Counted from the first letter of the stretch, positions 10,144 to 17,529 are shown. The stretch: DNA of 20,775 nt from BOG-908 sp964244615 (GCA_964244615.1 CAXTJP010000042.1:1-20775), one strand, 5' to 3'. Numbers and translations: made by a program. Notes: a model not told the origin generated them from the letters alone.

Positions 10144-10632
10144 TTACTTGACAGAAGTGATGGCGTTGCGGTTCTGCGACCAGGCCTGCTCGTCGTCGCC
10201 GAGCGCGGTCGGCCGGTCCTTGCCGTAGCTGATGGTGGTGATGCGGCTGGCGGAGACGCCGCGGGCGACCAGGTAGTCCCGGGCGGCGTTGCCACGGCGC
10301 TGGCCCAGCGCCAGGTTGAACTCCTCGGTGCCGCGATCGTCGCAGTTGCCGGCCACCTGCACGGTGACGTTGGGGTATTTCGCCAGCCAGGCTGCCTGCT
10401 TGTCGAGCGTCGCCTGGCCCGCATCGGTCAGGTTGGACGAGTTCAGCTCGTAGAACACCCGGTCGCCGACATTGGCCACCAGATCCTCCTGCGTGCCGCC
10501 GACGATGCCGCTGCCGCCGGTGCTGCCCATGTTGCCGTTGCCCGTGTTGGCACCCGTGTTGGCGGGAGGGTTGTGCGAGCAGGCGGCAAGCAGCGCGATG
10601 GCGGAAACCGCGCTCAGAACCTTAATCTTCAT
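10144..10632 (-). CDS. pal: Peptidoglycan-associated lipoprotein Pal
   Basis: Pal is an outer-membrane lipoprotein that binds peptidoglycan and TolB and holds the envelope layers together. The 162-residue precursor has a lipoprotein signal with lipobox LLAAC and lipidated C18, then a Gly/Asn-rich linker (about 20-45) and an OmpA-like domain (about 50-162). The peptidoglycan-binding segment reads AGNCDDRGTEEFNLALGQRR from residue 95; the familiar GHCDERG form has His where this one has N96. The ATG at 10632 was chosen over an in-frame ATG at 10794 because it starts directly at the signal peptide; AGGA stands about 12 bases upstream. A promoter-like sequence lies about 90 bases upstream and a terminator 100 bases downstream. 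Confidence 0.97.
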   Translation of the reverse strand: MKIKVLSAVSAIALLAACSHNPPANTGANTGNGNMGSTGGSGIVGGTQEDLVANVGDRVFYELNSSNLTDAGQATLDKQAAWLAKYPNVTVQVAGNCDDRGTEEFNLALGQRRGNAARDYLVARGVSASRITTISYGKDRPTALGDDEQAWSQNRNAITSVK

Positions 10633-10718
10633 GGAAAGTCCGTTCCTGTCTGTCGATGCCTGGGGGGGTGACGAACGCCGTAACGGCCCGGTGTGCCGAT
10701 CGTTGCCGCGTTGCGGCG

Positions 10719-10748
10719 GACATACGCTTGGGCTTGCGTCACGGTCAA
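10719..10748 (-). promoter_or_regulatory. Candidate sigma-70 promoter for pal
   Basis: Within the 260-base gap between tolB and pal the minus strand reads TTGACC, 18 bases, TATGTC. This resembles the -35 and -10 elements of the housekeeping sigma factor and would give a leader of roughly 80 bases. The long gap, in an otherwise compact operon, supports a separate pal transcript. The -10 match is imperfect, so this is a prediction only. Confidence 0.45.
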
Positions 10749-10892
10749 GCCGGCGAGACAGAAATGAGCCGCAATTCATGTGCTTAGCAGCCATGCCACC
10801 CGATAAAGTCAGTTCTCGTGCGTTTCGTTGCGGTCAATTATCGTCGTGCCGGCGAGACGCCGCCCGGCAGAGGTGCGGATCAGCCCCCACAC

Positions 10893-12239
10893 TCACGCGT
10901 TGAGCGGCGACCAGGCCGGATCCGACGCGTCGCCGGGCGTGGGTACGCGCCGTTCGTTGAAGCCGGTTATGTCGATCGAGACCAGGCTTGCGGAGTAGCC
11001 GCTGCCGCTCGAATCGCGTGACTGGGTCTCGCGGCAGAACATCAGCACCCGGCCGTTCGGCGCAAAGGTCGGCCCTTCCACCGAGAAGCTCTCGGACAGG
11101 ATGCGTTCGCCGCTGCCGTCCGGCGCCATCACGCCGATGGCGAACGTGCCGCCGGACAGCCGGGTGAAGGCGATCAGGTCGCCCCTGGGCGACCAGACCG
11201 GCGTCGCGTAGCGGCCATGGCCGAAGCTGATACGTCGCGCGCCGCCGCCGCCCGCGCCCATCACGTAGAGCTGCTGGTCGCCGCCGCGATCCGAGTTGAA
11301 CACGATCTGGCCGCCATCGGGGCTGTAGCACGGGCTGGTGTCGATCGAGCCCGAACTGGTCAGCCGCCGCGCCGCGTGGCTGGCCGCATCGACCACGAAA
11401 ATGTCCGAGCCGCCGCCGCGCGTGACCGAGAGGATGCAGGACCCGCCATCGGGGGAGAAGCGCGGGGCGAAGCTCATGCCCTCGAACTCGCCGAAGGTGG
11501 TCTGCCGGCCGCTGGACAGGTCGAACAAATAGACCCGCGGACGGTTGTTGGCGTAGCTCATGAAGGCGATCTGGTCGCGCACCGGGTTGAAGCGCGGCGT
11601 CAGCACCAGCCAGGAGCCGTCGGTCAGGATGCGGTTGTTGGCGCTGTCCTGGTCCATGATGGCCAGCCGCTTGGTCTGGCTGCCGCGCCGGCCGCTGGCC
11701 GCGACGTAGACGATGCGGGTGTCGAAGTAGCCCTTCTCGCCCACCAGCCGCTCATAGACGACGTCGGCGATGATGTGGGCGATGCGGCGCCAGTTGGCGG
11801 CCGAGGTGGTGTAGGCGGTGCCCTGTATCTGGGTGCCCTGCAGCACGTCCCACAGGCGGAACTCGACGCGCAGAGGGTCGGTGCCGGTAACCTGGCCGGT
11901 GACCAGCGCGTGGGTGCCGAGCGCCTTCCAGGTCTTGAAATCGGGCGCGCCGGCCGGATCGGCGGCGGAGAAGCCGGCTTGCGGCAACGGCCGGAACAGG
12001 CCGCAGCGGCCGAGGTCGGCGCCGATCACGCCACCGATGTCGATGCCGCCATAGCCGCCGGACAGGCCGGTGATGGCGATCGGGATCGGGTTACGCTGCG
12101 CGCCCGAGACGTCGATGATCGGCTGGCCGCCGGTGGGCGGGGCCAGCGGCGACTGGGCAAAGGCGGGGGCGGCGAACAGGCCGGCCGTGCCGGCCAGGAA
12201 GCCGCGACGCAGCAAATCCGTGCCTCGAACTGGGGTCAT
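10893..12239 (-). CDS. tolB: Tol-Pal system beta-propeller protein TolB, with Tat-type signal
   Basis: TolB is the periplasmic partner that shuttles between Pal and TolA. The 448-residue protein has an N-terminal signal with twin arginines (RRGFLAG, R11-R12), a modest hydrophobic stretch and a likely AFA/Q cleavage near residue 28, which suggests export by Tat rather than Sec. It continues with the small N-terminal domain (about 30-170) and a C-terminal six-bladed propeller containing repeated WD40-like units such as PRFSPDGGSCILSV and CYSPDGGQIVFNSDRGGDQQ. The ATG at 12239 has GGAG eight bases upstream and follows the tolA stop by 13 bases. Confidence 0.96.
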   Translation of the reverse strand: MTPVRGTDLLRRGFLAGTAGLFAAPAFAQSPLAPPTGGQPIIDVSGAQRNPIPIAITGLSGGYGGIDIGGVIGADLGRCGLFRPLPQAGFSAADPAGAPDFKTWKALGTHALVTGQVTGTDPLRVEFRLWDVLQGTQIQGTAYTTSAANWRRIAHIIADVVYERLVGEKGYFDTRIVYVAASGRRGSQTKRLAIMDQDSANNRILTDGSWLVLTPRFNPVRDQIAFMSYANNRPRVYLFDLSSGRQTTFGEFEGMSFAPRFSPDGGSCILSVTRGGGSDIFVVDAASHAARRLTSSGSIDTSPCYSPDGGQIVFNSDRGGDQQLYVMGAGGGGARRISFGHGRYATPVWSPRGDLIAFTRLSGGTFAIGVMAPDGSGERILSESFSVEGPTFAPNGRVLMFCRETQSRDSSGSGYSASLVSIDITGFNERRVPTPGDASDPAWSPLNA

Positions 12240-12252
12240 GCGAAAATCTCCA

Positions 12253-13227
12253 TCACGGGCGGAAGCGGAAAGACAGTTTTGCCGCCGGCTGTCCCAGCAG
12301 GGCGGCCGGCAGCGGCAGGGTGGCGCATTGCGGATCGAGCACGGCCCGTTCCGCCCGTTCGGCGAACGCACGAAACGCCGGATCGCTGCCGGCGCGCGCC
12401 GCAAAGGCGGGCAGCAGCTTCACGTCGTGCACCACGCCGGACGCATCCACCGTCACCTCCATGTCGGTGTAGTAGGTGGCGTAGTCTTTCGCGGCGGTGT
12501 CCTCCGAGTAACAACGCCGTACGGAATCGCCGATCGTCTTGCGCTGGCCCTCGGACAGCGCGCCGGTCAGGTTGCCGTGGCGCTGGCCGCCGGCGTCGTG
12601 CGCGCCGCCGCGGGACGGGTTGTAGACGTGGGTCGGCGGGCGGTCCTGCTTCTGGTCGGCCAGCAGCTTGTCCAGCGTGTTCATCAGGCTCTTGGTGTCC
12701 GGCGTCGCGTTCTTCGTCGGGTTCGGCTGGTGTCGCACCGTGTCCATCGGCTTGGCGGTGACCGGCGTGTCGCGGAGGGGCGGCTTGGGCGGTGCCGGCG
12801 TCTGCACCGGCTTCGGCGGCGTGGGAGTGGCCACAACTTTCATCGGCGGCGGCGGCTTCAGCGCCTCGGCCTGATCCGATGGCGGGGGCGGCAGCAGCTT
12901 GGCGGTGTCCAGCACTGTGCTCTCGACCGGCGCCGGCGGGGGGGGCGGCGGTGGCGGGGGTGGTGGCGGCGGTGGCGGCTTCTCGATCGGCTGCTTGGTC
13001 GGCGGCTTTTCGGCCGGGTTGTCGTCGGCCGGCGTGTCGGCCTCGGTCGGGGCCGCGACGTGGCCGGAGCGGTCGGATTTCTGCGCCGACGCGGCGGTGC
13101 CCTCGAACTCCACCTCCATCGCGTCGTCCGGCGGCGGTGGCGGCGGCAACGGCGTGGGAAGCACGACGATCAGGGCGAGCAGCACCAGCAGGTGCAGCCC
13201 GGCCGAGAGGGAGGCGGCGCGTCTCAT
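12253..13227 (-). CDS. tolA: Cell envelope integrity protein TolA
   Basis: TolA is the inner-membrane protein that spans the periplasm and transmits TolQR energy to TolB and Pal. The 324-residue product has one N-terminal transmembrane helix (about 8-23) and a very proline-rich middle (about 24-175), including an unbroken run of 15 prolines at 84-98. Its C-terminal globular domain (about 225-324) contains GQRKTIGDSVRRCY and YTDMEVTVDASG, with C239 and C301 as a likely disulfide pair. The usual long alanine/lysine-rich helix of enterobacterial TolA is replaced by this TonB-like proline region. Position between tolR and tolB fixes the assignment as TolA. A 40-base gap separates it from tolR, and no strong ribosome binding site is visible. 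Confidence 0.92.
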   Translation of the reverse strand: MRRAASLSAGLHLLVLLALIVVLPTPLPPPPPPDDAMEVEFEGTAASAQKSDRSGHVAAPTEADTPADDNPAEKPPTKQPIEKPPPPPPPPPPPPPPPAPVESTVLDTAKLLPPPPSDQAEALKPPPPMKVVATPTPPKPVQTPAPPKPPLRDTPVTAKPMDTVRHQPNPTKNATPDTKSLMNTLDKLLADQKQDRPPTHVYNPSRGGAHDAGGQRHGNLTGALSEGQRKTIGDSVRRCYSEDTAAKDYATYYTDMEVTVDASGVVHDVKLLPAFAARAGSDPAFRAFAERAERAVLDPQCATLPLPAALLGQPAAKLSFRFRP

Positions 13228-13267
13228 GGCTGGTCGGAGTACTGGCGGGTAAGCCCGGACAAGGCGG

Positions 13268-13702
13268 CTATTTCTGCGTCTGCTCGGCCAGCAGGGCGAC
13301 CTTCGTGAACCCGCCCTGGGCGATGGTGGCCATCACCTGCATCACCTGGCCGTAGGGGATGGACTTGTCGCCGCGCACGAAGATGCGCCGAGCGCGGTCG
13401 TTCTGGGCGGCCGCCTGCAACCGCGCAACGAGGTCCCCCGGCAATACGGCCTCGTCGCCGAAATGGGTCTGGCCGTCGGCGGAGATGGTCACGGTCAGCG
13501 GCGCCGCGTCGGAGTTCAGCGGCTGCGCGTTGGTCTTCGGCAGATCGACGTTCACGCCGGAGGTCAGCATGGGGGCGGTGACCATGAACACGATCAGCAG
13601 CACCAGCATCACGTCCACCAGCGGGGTGACGTTGATCTCCGACATCGAGCGGTAGCGGCCGTGCCGCCCGCCGCGCCCGCCGCCCATCAGGCCGCCCGCC
13701 AT
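13268..13702 (-). CDS. tolR: Tol-Pal proton channel subunit TolR
   Basis: TolR is the ExbD-like subunit of the TolQR stator that harvests the proton motive force. The 144-residue protein has a Gly/Arg-rich cytoplasmic start, the conserved SEINVTPLVDVMLVLLIVFM segment whose D30 is the family's functional transmembrane carboxylate (TM about 27-46), and a periplasmic domain ending in YGQVMQVMATIAQGGFTKVALL. The ATG shares one base with the tolQ stop (TGATG), so translation is coupled to tolQ. The open frame extends upstream to 14119 inside tolQ, but that part is an out-of-phase shadow. Confidence 0.97.
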   Translation of the reverse strand: MAGGLMGGGRGGRHGRYRSMSEINVTPLVDVMLVLLIVFMVTAPMLTSGVNVDLPKTNAQPLNSDAAPLTVTISADGQTHFGDEAVLPGDLVARLQAAAQNDRARRIFVRGDKSIPYGQVMQVMATIAQGGFTKVALLAEQTQK

Positions 13703-14418
13703 CAGACGCGCTCCTCGCTCTGGCGCGAGAGGATGGCGCCGAACTCGACCCCGAACCCTTCGAGGCGGGAGGCGAAGCGGGCCAGCGAGGTGGAGATCTG
13801 GTTGTAGGCGAGCACGGCGGGAATGGCGGCGACCAGCCCGATGGCGGTCGCGAACAGCGCCTCGGCGATGCCGGGGGCCACCACCGACAGATTGGTGTTG
13901 TGCATGGCGGCGATGGCCGAGAAGCTGTGCATGATGCCCCAGACGGTGCCGAACAGGCCGATGAACGGGCCGATCGAGCCGACCGAGGCCAGGAACACCA
14001 TCCAGCGCTCCAGCCGCTCCATCTCGCGCGTCACCGTCACGTTCATCGCGCGGTCGATCCGGTCGCGCACGCTGCCGCGCGCCATGTCGGCGCCCGCCAC
14101 GCGCGAGGAGCGGCGCCACTCGCCCATGGCGGCGCCGAACACGGCGGCGATCGGGTGCACCGGCCGCACGCCTTCCTGGTCGTAGAGATCCTCGAGGCTG
14201 CCGCCGGACCAGAACCGGTCCTCGAAGGCGGTGGCCAGCCGGTTCACCCGGCGCAGCGCCGTCACCTTTTCGAAGACGATGGCCCAGACCCAGATGCTGG
14301 CGAACAGCAGCAGGAGCATGACCAGCTTGACCACGATGTCGGCCTGCAGGAACAGATTGACCAGGCTGAGGTCGCCAGACGGGGCCGGCAGGTTGGTTGC
14401 GGTGACCGAAGGGTCCAA
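13702..14418 (-). CDS. tolQ: Tol-Pal proton channel subunit TolQ
   Basis: TolQ is the ExbB/MotA-like inner-membrane subunit that forms the proton channel with TolR. The 238-residue protein has three membrane segments at about 27-49, 139-164 and 182-205, with the conserved GSIGPFIGLFGTVWGIMHSF and LFATAIGLVAAIPAVLAYN stretches. The start is a TTG at 14418; a good ribosome binding site GAGGAG lies nine bases upstream and itself overlaps the ybgC stop codon. No in-frame ATG fits better. Its stop overlaps the tolR start. Confidence 0.97.
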   Translation of the reverse strand: MDPSVTATNLPAPSGDLSLVNLFLQADIVVKLVMLLLLFASIWVWAIVFEKVTALRRVNRLATAFEDRFWSGGSLEDLYDQEGVRPVHPIAAVFGAAMGEWRRSSRVAGADMARGSVRDRIDRAMNVTVTREMERLERWMVFLASVGSIGPFIGLFGTVWGIMHSFSAIAAMHNTNLSVVAPGIAEALFATAIGLVAAIPAVLAYNQISTSLARFASRLEGFGVEFGAILSRQSEERV

Positions 14419-14431
14419 CGAGAAAAACTCC

Positions 14432-14851
14432 TCAACTCAGGGTCGTGCGCCAGCGCGGCGGGATGCGGGTGGGCCGGCCGGTGGACGCACGTATGCAAGC
14501 CAGCACCACGTCCAGGGTGGCGGCCAAGGCCTGGTCCGCGCCGGTGAAAACCTGGCGCAACGTCAGGGTTGCGCCGGTTTCGGCAAGCAGTGTCGTGGTG
14601 ATCGTCAAAAGGTCGTCCAGCCGCGCGGGCCGCAGATACTCCAGATTGGCGCGGCGTACCATGAAGATGCAGTCATGATCGGCGCGCATCGCCGCGTGCG
14701 GCACGCCGGCCTCGATCAGCGCCTCGGTGCGGGCCTGTTCGGCCATCGCGAGGTAAGTCGCGTGATACACGACGCCGCCCGCATCCGTGTCGGCGTAATA
14801 CACACGCCGCCGATAGACATGTGAGTTCGGGGGTGGGCTAGGGAAGATCAA
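14432..14851 (-). CDS. ybgC: Tol-Pal associated acyl-CoA thioesterase YbgC
   Basis: YbgC is a cytoplasmic hotdog-fold thioesterase encoded at the head of tol-pal operons. The 139-residue product carries the 4-hydroxybenzoyl-CoA-thioesterase signature YYADTDAGGVVYHATYL, with the catalytic aspartate expected at D23. I place the start at a TTG at 14851, which overlaps the ruvB TGA (TTTGA) and has AGGAG eight bases upstream. The region from that AGGAG to the start can fold into a small hairpin, described separately. tolQ begins 13 bases after its stop. Confidence 0.94.
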   Translation of the reverse strand: MIFPSPPPNSHVYRRRVYYADTDAGGVVYHATYLAMAEQARTEALIEAGVPHAAMRADHDCIFMVRRANLEYLRPARLDDLLTITTTLLAETGATLTLRQVFTGADQALAATLDVVLACIRASTGRPTRIPPRWRTTLS

Positions 14852-15894
14852 AGGAGCGACTCCTGCGGGCCGGCAGGCGGCTTCAGCCCCAGATGCCGCC
14901 AGCCCGGCTCGCCCAGCATGCGACCGCGGCTGGTGCGCAGCATCAGCCCTTCCTGGATCAGGTAGGGCTCGACCACGTCCTCCAGCGTGTCGCGCGCTTC
15001 GGCCAGGGCGGCGGCGAGCGTTTCGACGCCGACCGGGCCGCCGCCATGGTGCTCGGCCATGCGGCGCAGATAGCGTCGGTCCATCGCGTCCAGGCCAAGC
15101 GCATCGACCTCCAGCCGCAGCAGGGCCCCGTCGGCCGTCTCGCGATCGACGGATCTGCGGCCGGAAACCAGCGCGAAATCGCGCACCCGGCGCAGCAGGC
15201 GGCCGGCGATGCGCGGGGTGCCGCGGGAGCGGCGGGCGATCTCGCGCGCGCCCTCGTCCGTCAGATCGAAATGCAGCTTCTCCGCGCCGCGCGCCACGAT
15301 CAGGGTCAGCTCCTCGGGCGTGTAGAACACCAGGCGGAGCGGGATGCCGAAGCGGTCTCGCAACGGTGTGGCAAGAAGGCCGGCGCGGGTGGTGGCGCCG
15401 ACAAGCGTGAACGGTTGCAGGTCGATGCGGACGGAGCGGGCCGCCGGCCCCTCGCCGATGATCAGGTCGAGCTGGAAATCCTCCATCGCGGGGTAGAGGA
15501 TCTCCTCGATGGCCGGCTGCAGGCGGTGGATCTCGTCGATGAACAGCACGTCGCGCGCCTGCAGGTTGGTCAGGATGGCGGCCAGGTCGCCCGCGCGCTG
15601 GATGACAGGGCCGGAGGTGGCCCTGAAGCCCACGCCGAGCTCGCGCGCCACGATCTGCGCGAGCGTGGTCTTGCCCAGGCCGGGCGGGCCGTGCAGCAGC
15701 ACGTGGTCCAGCGCCTCGGCGCGCGCGCGCGCGGCCTCGATGAACACGGCCAGGTTCTCGCGGCTGGCGCGCTGGCCCACGAACTCGCGCAGGGTCTGCG
15801 GGCGCAGGCTGGCCTCGGCCGCGTCCTCGGGCGCGCGGTCGGGCGAGACAGTGCGCGATTCGTCGGGTTCGATGGGTGTGTTCGGACCGGCCAC
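14848..15894 (-). CDS. ruvB: Holliday junction branch migration helicase RuvB
   Basis: RuvB is the AAA+ motor that drives branch migration with RuvA. The 348-residue protein has RPQTLREFVGQ near residue 31, Walker A HGPPGLGKTT at 68-77, Walker B LFIDEIH ending at 123, the sensor motif VGATTRAGLL, arginine-rich TPRIAGRLLRRVRDFA, and the C-terminal winged-helix domain ending near LGLKPP. The start is a GTG at 15894; no ATG is available nearby and no ribosome binding site is evident. In contrast to the usual ruvCAB order, it is separated from ruvA by almost 2 kb. It runs directly into ybgC. Confidence 0.98.
   Translation of the reverse strand: MAGPNTPIEPDESRTVSPDRAPEDAAEASLRPQTLREFVGQRASRENLAVFIEAARARAEALDHVLLHGPPGLGKTTLAQIVARELGVGFRATSGPVIQRAGDLAAILTNLQARDVLFIDEIHRLQPAIEEILYPAMEDFQLDLIIGEGPAARSVRIDLQPFTLVGATTRAGLLATPLRDRFGIPLRLVFYTPEELTLIVARGAEKLHFDLTDEGAREIARRSRGTPRIAGRLLRRVRDFALVSGRRSVDRETADGALLRLEVDALGLDAMDRRYLRRMAEHHGGGPVGVETLAAALAEARDTLEDVVEPYLIQEGLMLRTSRGRMLGEPGWRHLGLKPPAGPQESLL
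14852..14864 (-). promoter_or_regulatory. Hairpin masking the ybgC ribosome binding site
   Basis: The minus strand reads AGGAG-TCG-CTCCT directly before the ybgC TTG. AGGAG is the predicted ribosome binding site and CTCCT is its exact complement three bases on, so a 5 bp hairpin can hide it. Ribosomes finishing ruvB would melt this hairpin, which would couple ybgC translation to ruvB. The stem is short, so its effect is uncertain. Confidence 0.4.
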
Positions 15895-16213
15895 GCGCGC
15901 GTGTTAGCAGGGGCCGCGGGCCTGCTGGGGTTAATCCGGGTTCAGGATTGCACGAAGCATGACGATCTAGGCCGGGCCAGGGCCGTCGCGGGGCGCATGC
16001 CTGCGCGCGGTCGGCCATCGGGGGACAAGTATCCGTTGCCATCCTCGGTACGAATTGGATGAACACCCGTAACGTCGGAGAGGCAGGACCAGTGACCGCA
16101 CCGCCGTGAAGCATGTCGCTGGTCGGCGGAGCGAACGCGGATATCGATACGGAAATGCCTGCGCCTGTCGCTGACTTCGGACGCGGTCATGGACGACATC
16201 GCCGAGAGACTGT
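15895..16213 (-). other. Gene-poor stretch upstream of ruvB
   Basis: These 319 bases lie between the short-chain dehydrogenase stop and the ruvB start. The best reading frame (minus strand, 15942-16199, 85 codons) has third positions noticeably poorer in G and C than the neighbours and no motif I recognise, so I do not call it a gene. The stretch looks slightly less GC-rich than its surroundings. A weak inverted repeat (AGCA...TGCT around GGCC-GCG-GGCC) occurs at 15906-15926, just before ruvB. I see no GTTC-N7-GTTC LexA box of the alphaproteobacterial type. It may hold the ruvB promoter or be decayed sequence. Confidence 0.5.
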
Positions 16214-16900
16214 TCACCACGGCAGACCGGCTCCCTTGTAGTCCAGGTAGGCGATGCCGGGCGTCGTGCGGGCCTGGATCACGTCGGCCATGCCTGTGGC
16301 GCTTTGCTCGACCGAAACCGGCGCGTTCGGGCCGCCCATGTCTGTGCGCACCCAGCCGGGGTGCATGACGATCACCGGGCGCTCGCGGTGGCGCAGCGCG
16401 TAGCAGCTCGCCAGCATGTTCAGCGCCGACTTGGTGGCGCGGTACAGCTCCATGCCGCCGCCGGCGTTGCTGGCGATGCTGCCCAGGATGGACGTCATGA
16501 ACACCACGGTGGCCTGCGGCGCCAGCGACGGCTGCAGCGCCTCGGCCAAGGCCAGCGGCGCCGTCGCGTTGGTGGCGAACTCCCGGGCAACGGCCTCCGG
16601 CGGCACCAGGTGGATCGGCTGATCGGCATGCTGGTTGATGCCGGCCACCACGAAGAGCACGTCCAGCGTCGCGTCCAGCCGCCCGGCCAGGGCGGCGCGC
16701 GCGGCCGGGTCGGCGACGTCGAGGGTCTCCACCGTCAGCCGGCCGGGGTGTTCCGCCGCGAGCGCGCCGAGCGCCGGCGCATCGGCCGGGCTGCGCGCCG
16801 TGGCGATCACCCGCCAGCCCCGCCGCAGGTACTCGCGGGCCAGGCCCAGGCCCAGTCCGCGGCTGGCGCCGGCCAGAAGAATCGTTCCGCTCTGCGGCAT
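16214..16900 (-). CDS. Short-chain dehydrogenase/reductase, C-factor-like
   Basis: This 228-residue protein is a classical SDR with a Rossmann fold. The cofactor motif AGASRGLGLGLA (10-21) and the following VIATARSP suggest NADP(H). The catalytic set can be placed as N111, S137 or S141, Y153 and K157 (ELYRATKSALN). The usual NNAG is changed to VVAG at about 84-87. Overall layout resembles the C-factor/CsgA-like SDR group, but the substrate is unknown. The ATG at 16900 has GGGAGA about six bases upstream. It sits between a small membrane-protein gene and the gap before ruvB, and may be cotranscribed with the former. Confidence 0.9.
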   Translation of the reverse strand: MPQSGTILLAGASRGLGLGLAREYLRRGWRVIATARSPADAPALGALAAEHPGRLTVETLDVADPAARAALAGRLDATLDVLFVVAGINQHADQPIHLVPPEAVAREFATNATAPLALAEALQPSLAPQATVVFMTSILGSIASNAGGGMELYRATKSALNMLASCYALRHRERPVIVMHPGWVRTDMGGPNAPVSVEQSATGMADVIQARTTPGIAYLDYKGAGLPW

Positions 16901-16976
16901 GCTTGCTCTCCCTGCTCACCTGCATCTGGGTGCGCCGCCGCCGCCGCCAAAGTCCCCGGCGCGCAGGAACCCGTCG

Positions 16977-17309
16977 TCAGGCCGTCAGGCGAAGCACGAT
17001 CGAGCAGCCGAGCGAGAGCGCGATCATGGCCAGCACCTCGTCCCACAGGCCGAGGCTGCGGCGCAGCATACGGTGGCCGGACAGCAGGGCCAGGACCGAG
17101 AGGCTCAGCGCCGAGACGGTGAACAACATCGCCAGATGCGCCAGCAATCCGGCCAGGCCCCGCGGCTGCAGCACGAGCACCGGCAGGGTGAGCGTCGTCA
17201 CGAGCCCCAGATGAAAGGCGAAGATGCGCAGGTGCAACCGCGATGTCGGGTCCAGCCTGGCGGTTTCCGCACCGGCCTGCGGGCGGTCACCCGGGCTATC
17301 GCCGGCCAT
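16977..17309 (-). CDS. Small three-helix membrane protein, unknown function
   Basis: I do not recognise this 110-residue protein. It has a hydrophilic N-terminus (1-25) and three predicted membrane helices at about 29-47, 52-76 and 88-107, with positive residues (HRMLRR, 79-84) between helices 2 and 3. Third codon positions are strongly G/C, as in neighbouring genes, which supports real coding. The ATG overlaps the stop of the upstream 77-residue gene by 14 bases. The SDR gene follows 76 bases downstream. A membrane role is inferred only from hydrophobicity. Confidence 0.75.
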   Translation of the reverse strand: MAGDSPGDRPQAGAETARLDPTSRLHLRIFAFHLGLVTTLTLPVLVLQPRGLAGLLAHLAMLFTVSALSLSVLALLSGHRMLRRSLGLWDEVLAMIALSLGCSIVLRLTA

Positions 17310-17529
17310 GCCGGCCGAGCCCCGCCGTCACATACGCCCGCCCGCCGGCGGCCATCCGGCCAGCCCTGGCGCGCGACGCCTGGAGTTCAGGCGTGACGTC
17401 GCCGGGGCGCGCCTGGCAGACCTCCACCGGGCCGCCTTGCGTCTCTCGCGGACCCAGAAGCCGCGCCTGCGCGGCCGAGACCCCAGAGACCGCCAGCACG
17501 GCGAGGCAGACCGTCAGCCTGCTTGTCAT
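17296..17529 (-). CDS. Small exported protein, unknown function
   Basis: The 77-residue product starts with a convincing Sec signal peptide (TSRLTVCLAVLAVSGVSAAQA, cleavage near residue 20-22), leaving a mature part of about 55 residues that is rich in Arg, Gly and Ala, with one cysteine (C38). I see no known family. The ATG lies in an ATGA overlap with the upstream 70-residue gene, and its TAG overlaps the downstream membrane-protein gene. G/C at third positions is high, in line with coding. The open frame continues upstream past this ATG, but the signal peptide and the overlap fix the start. Confidence 0.65.
   Translation of the reverse strand: MTSRLTVCLAVLAVSGVSAAQARLLGPRETQGGPVEVCQARPGDVTPELQASRARAGRMAAGGRAYVTAGLGRHGRR

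Noticed and set aside
10144..10794. Longer pal starting at 10794
   Set aside because: The extension has no features and would bury the lipoprotein signal; the promoter-like site also lies inside it.
11217..12761. 514-codon plus-strand open frame opposite tolB and tolA
   Set aside because: It is antisense to two well-identified genes and gives a low-complexity Ala/Gly/Arg/Val product without motifs.
12899..13252. Plus-strand glycine-rich frame opposite tolA
   Set aside because: Its poly-glycine part is only the complement of the TolA proline codons.
14893..16062. 389-codon plus-strand open frame opposite ruvB
   Set aside because: It is a composition shadow of ruvB; the part beyond ruvB (after 15894) has no recognisable content.
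15942..16199. Possible 85-codon gene upstream of ruvB (minus)
   Set aside because: Third-position G/C is clearly lower than in neighbours, no ribosome binding site or motif is seen, and the frame is not better than chance.
16934..16948. Short GCC triplet run near the SDR start as a phase-variable repeat
   Set aside because: Only five units and outside the coding frame; not enough to suggest phase variation.
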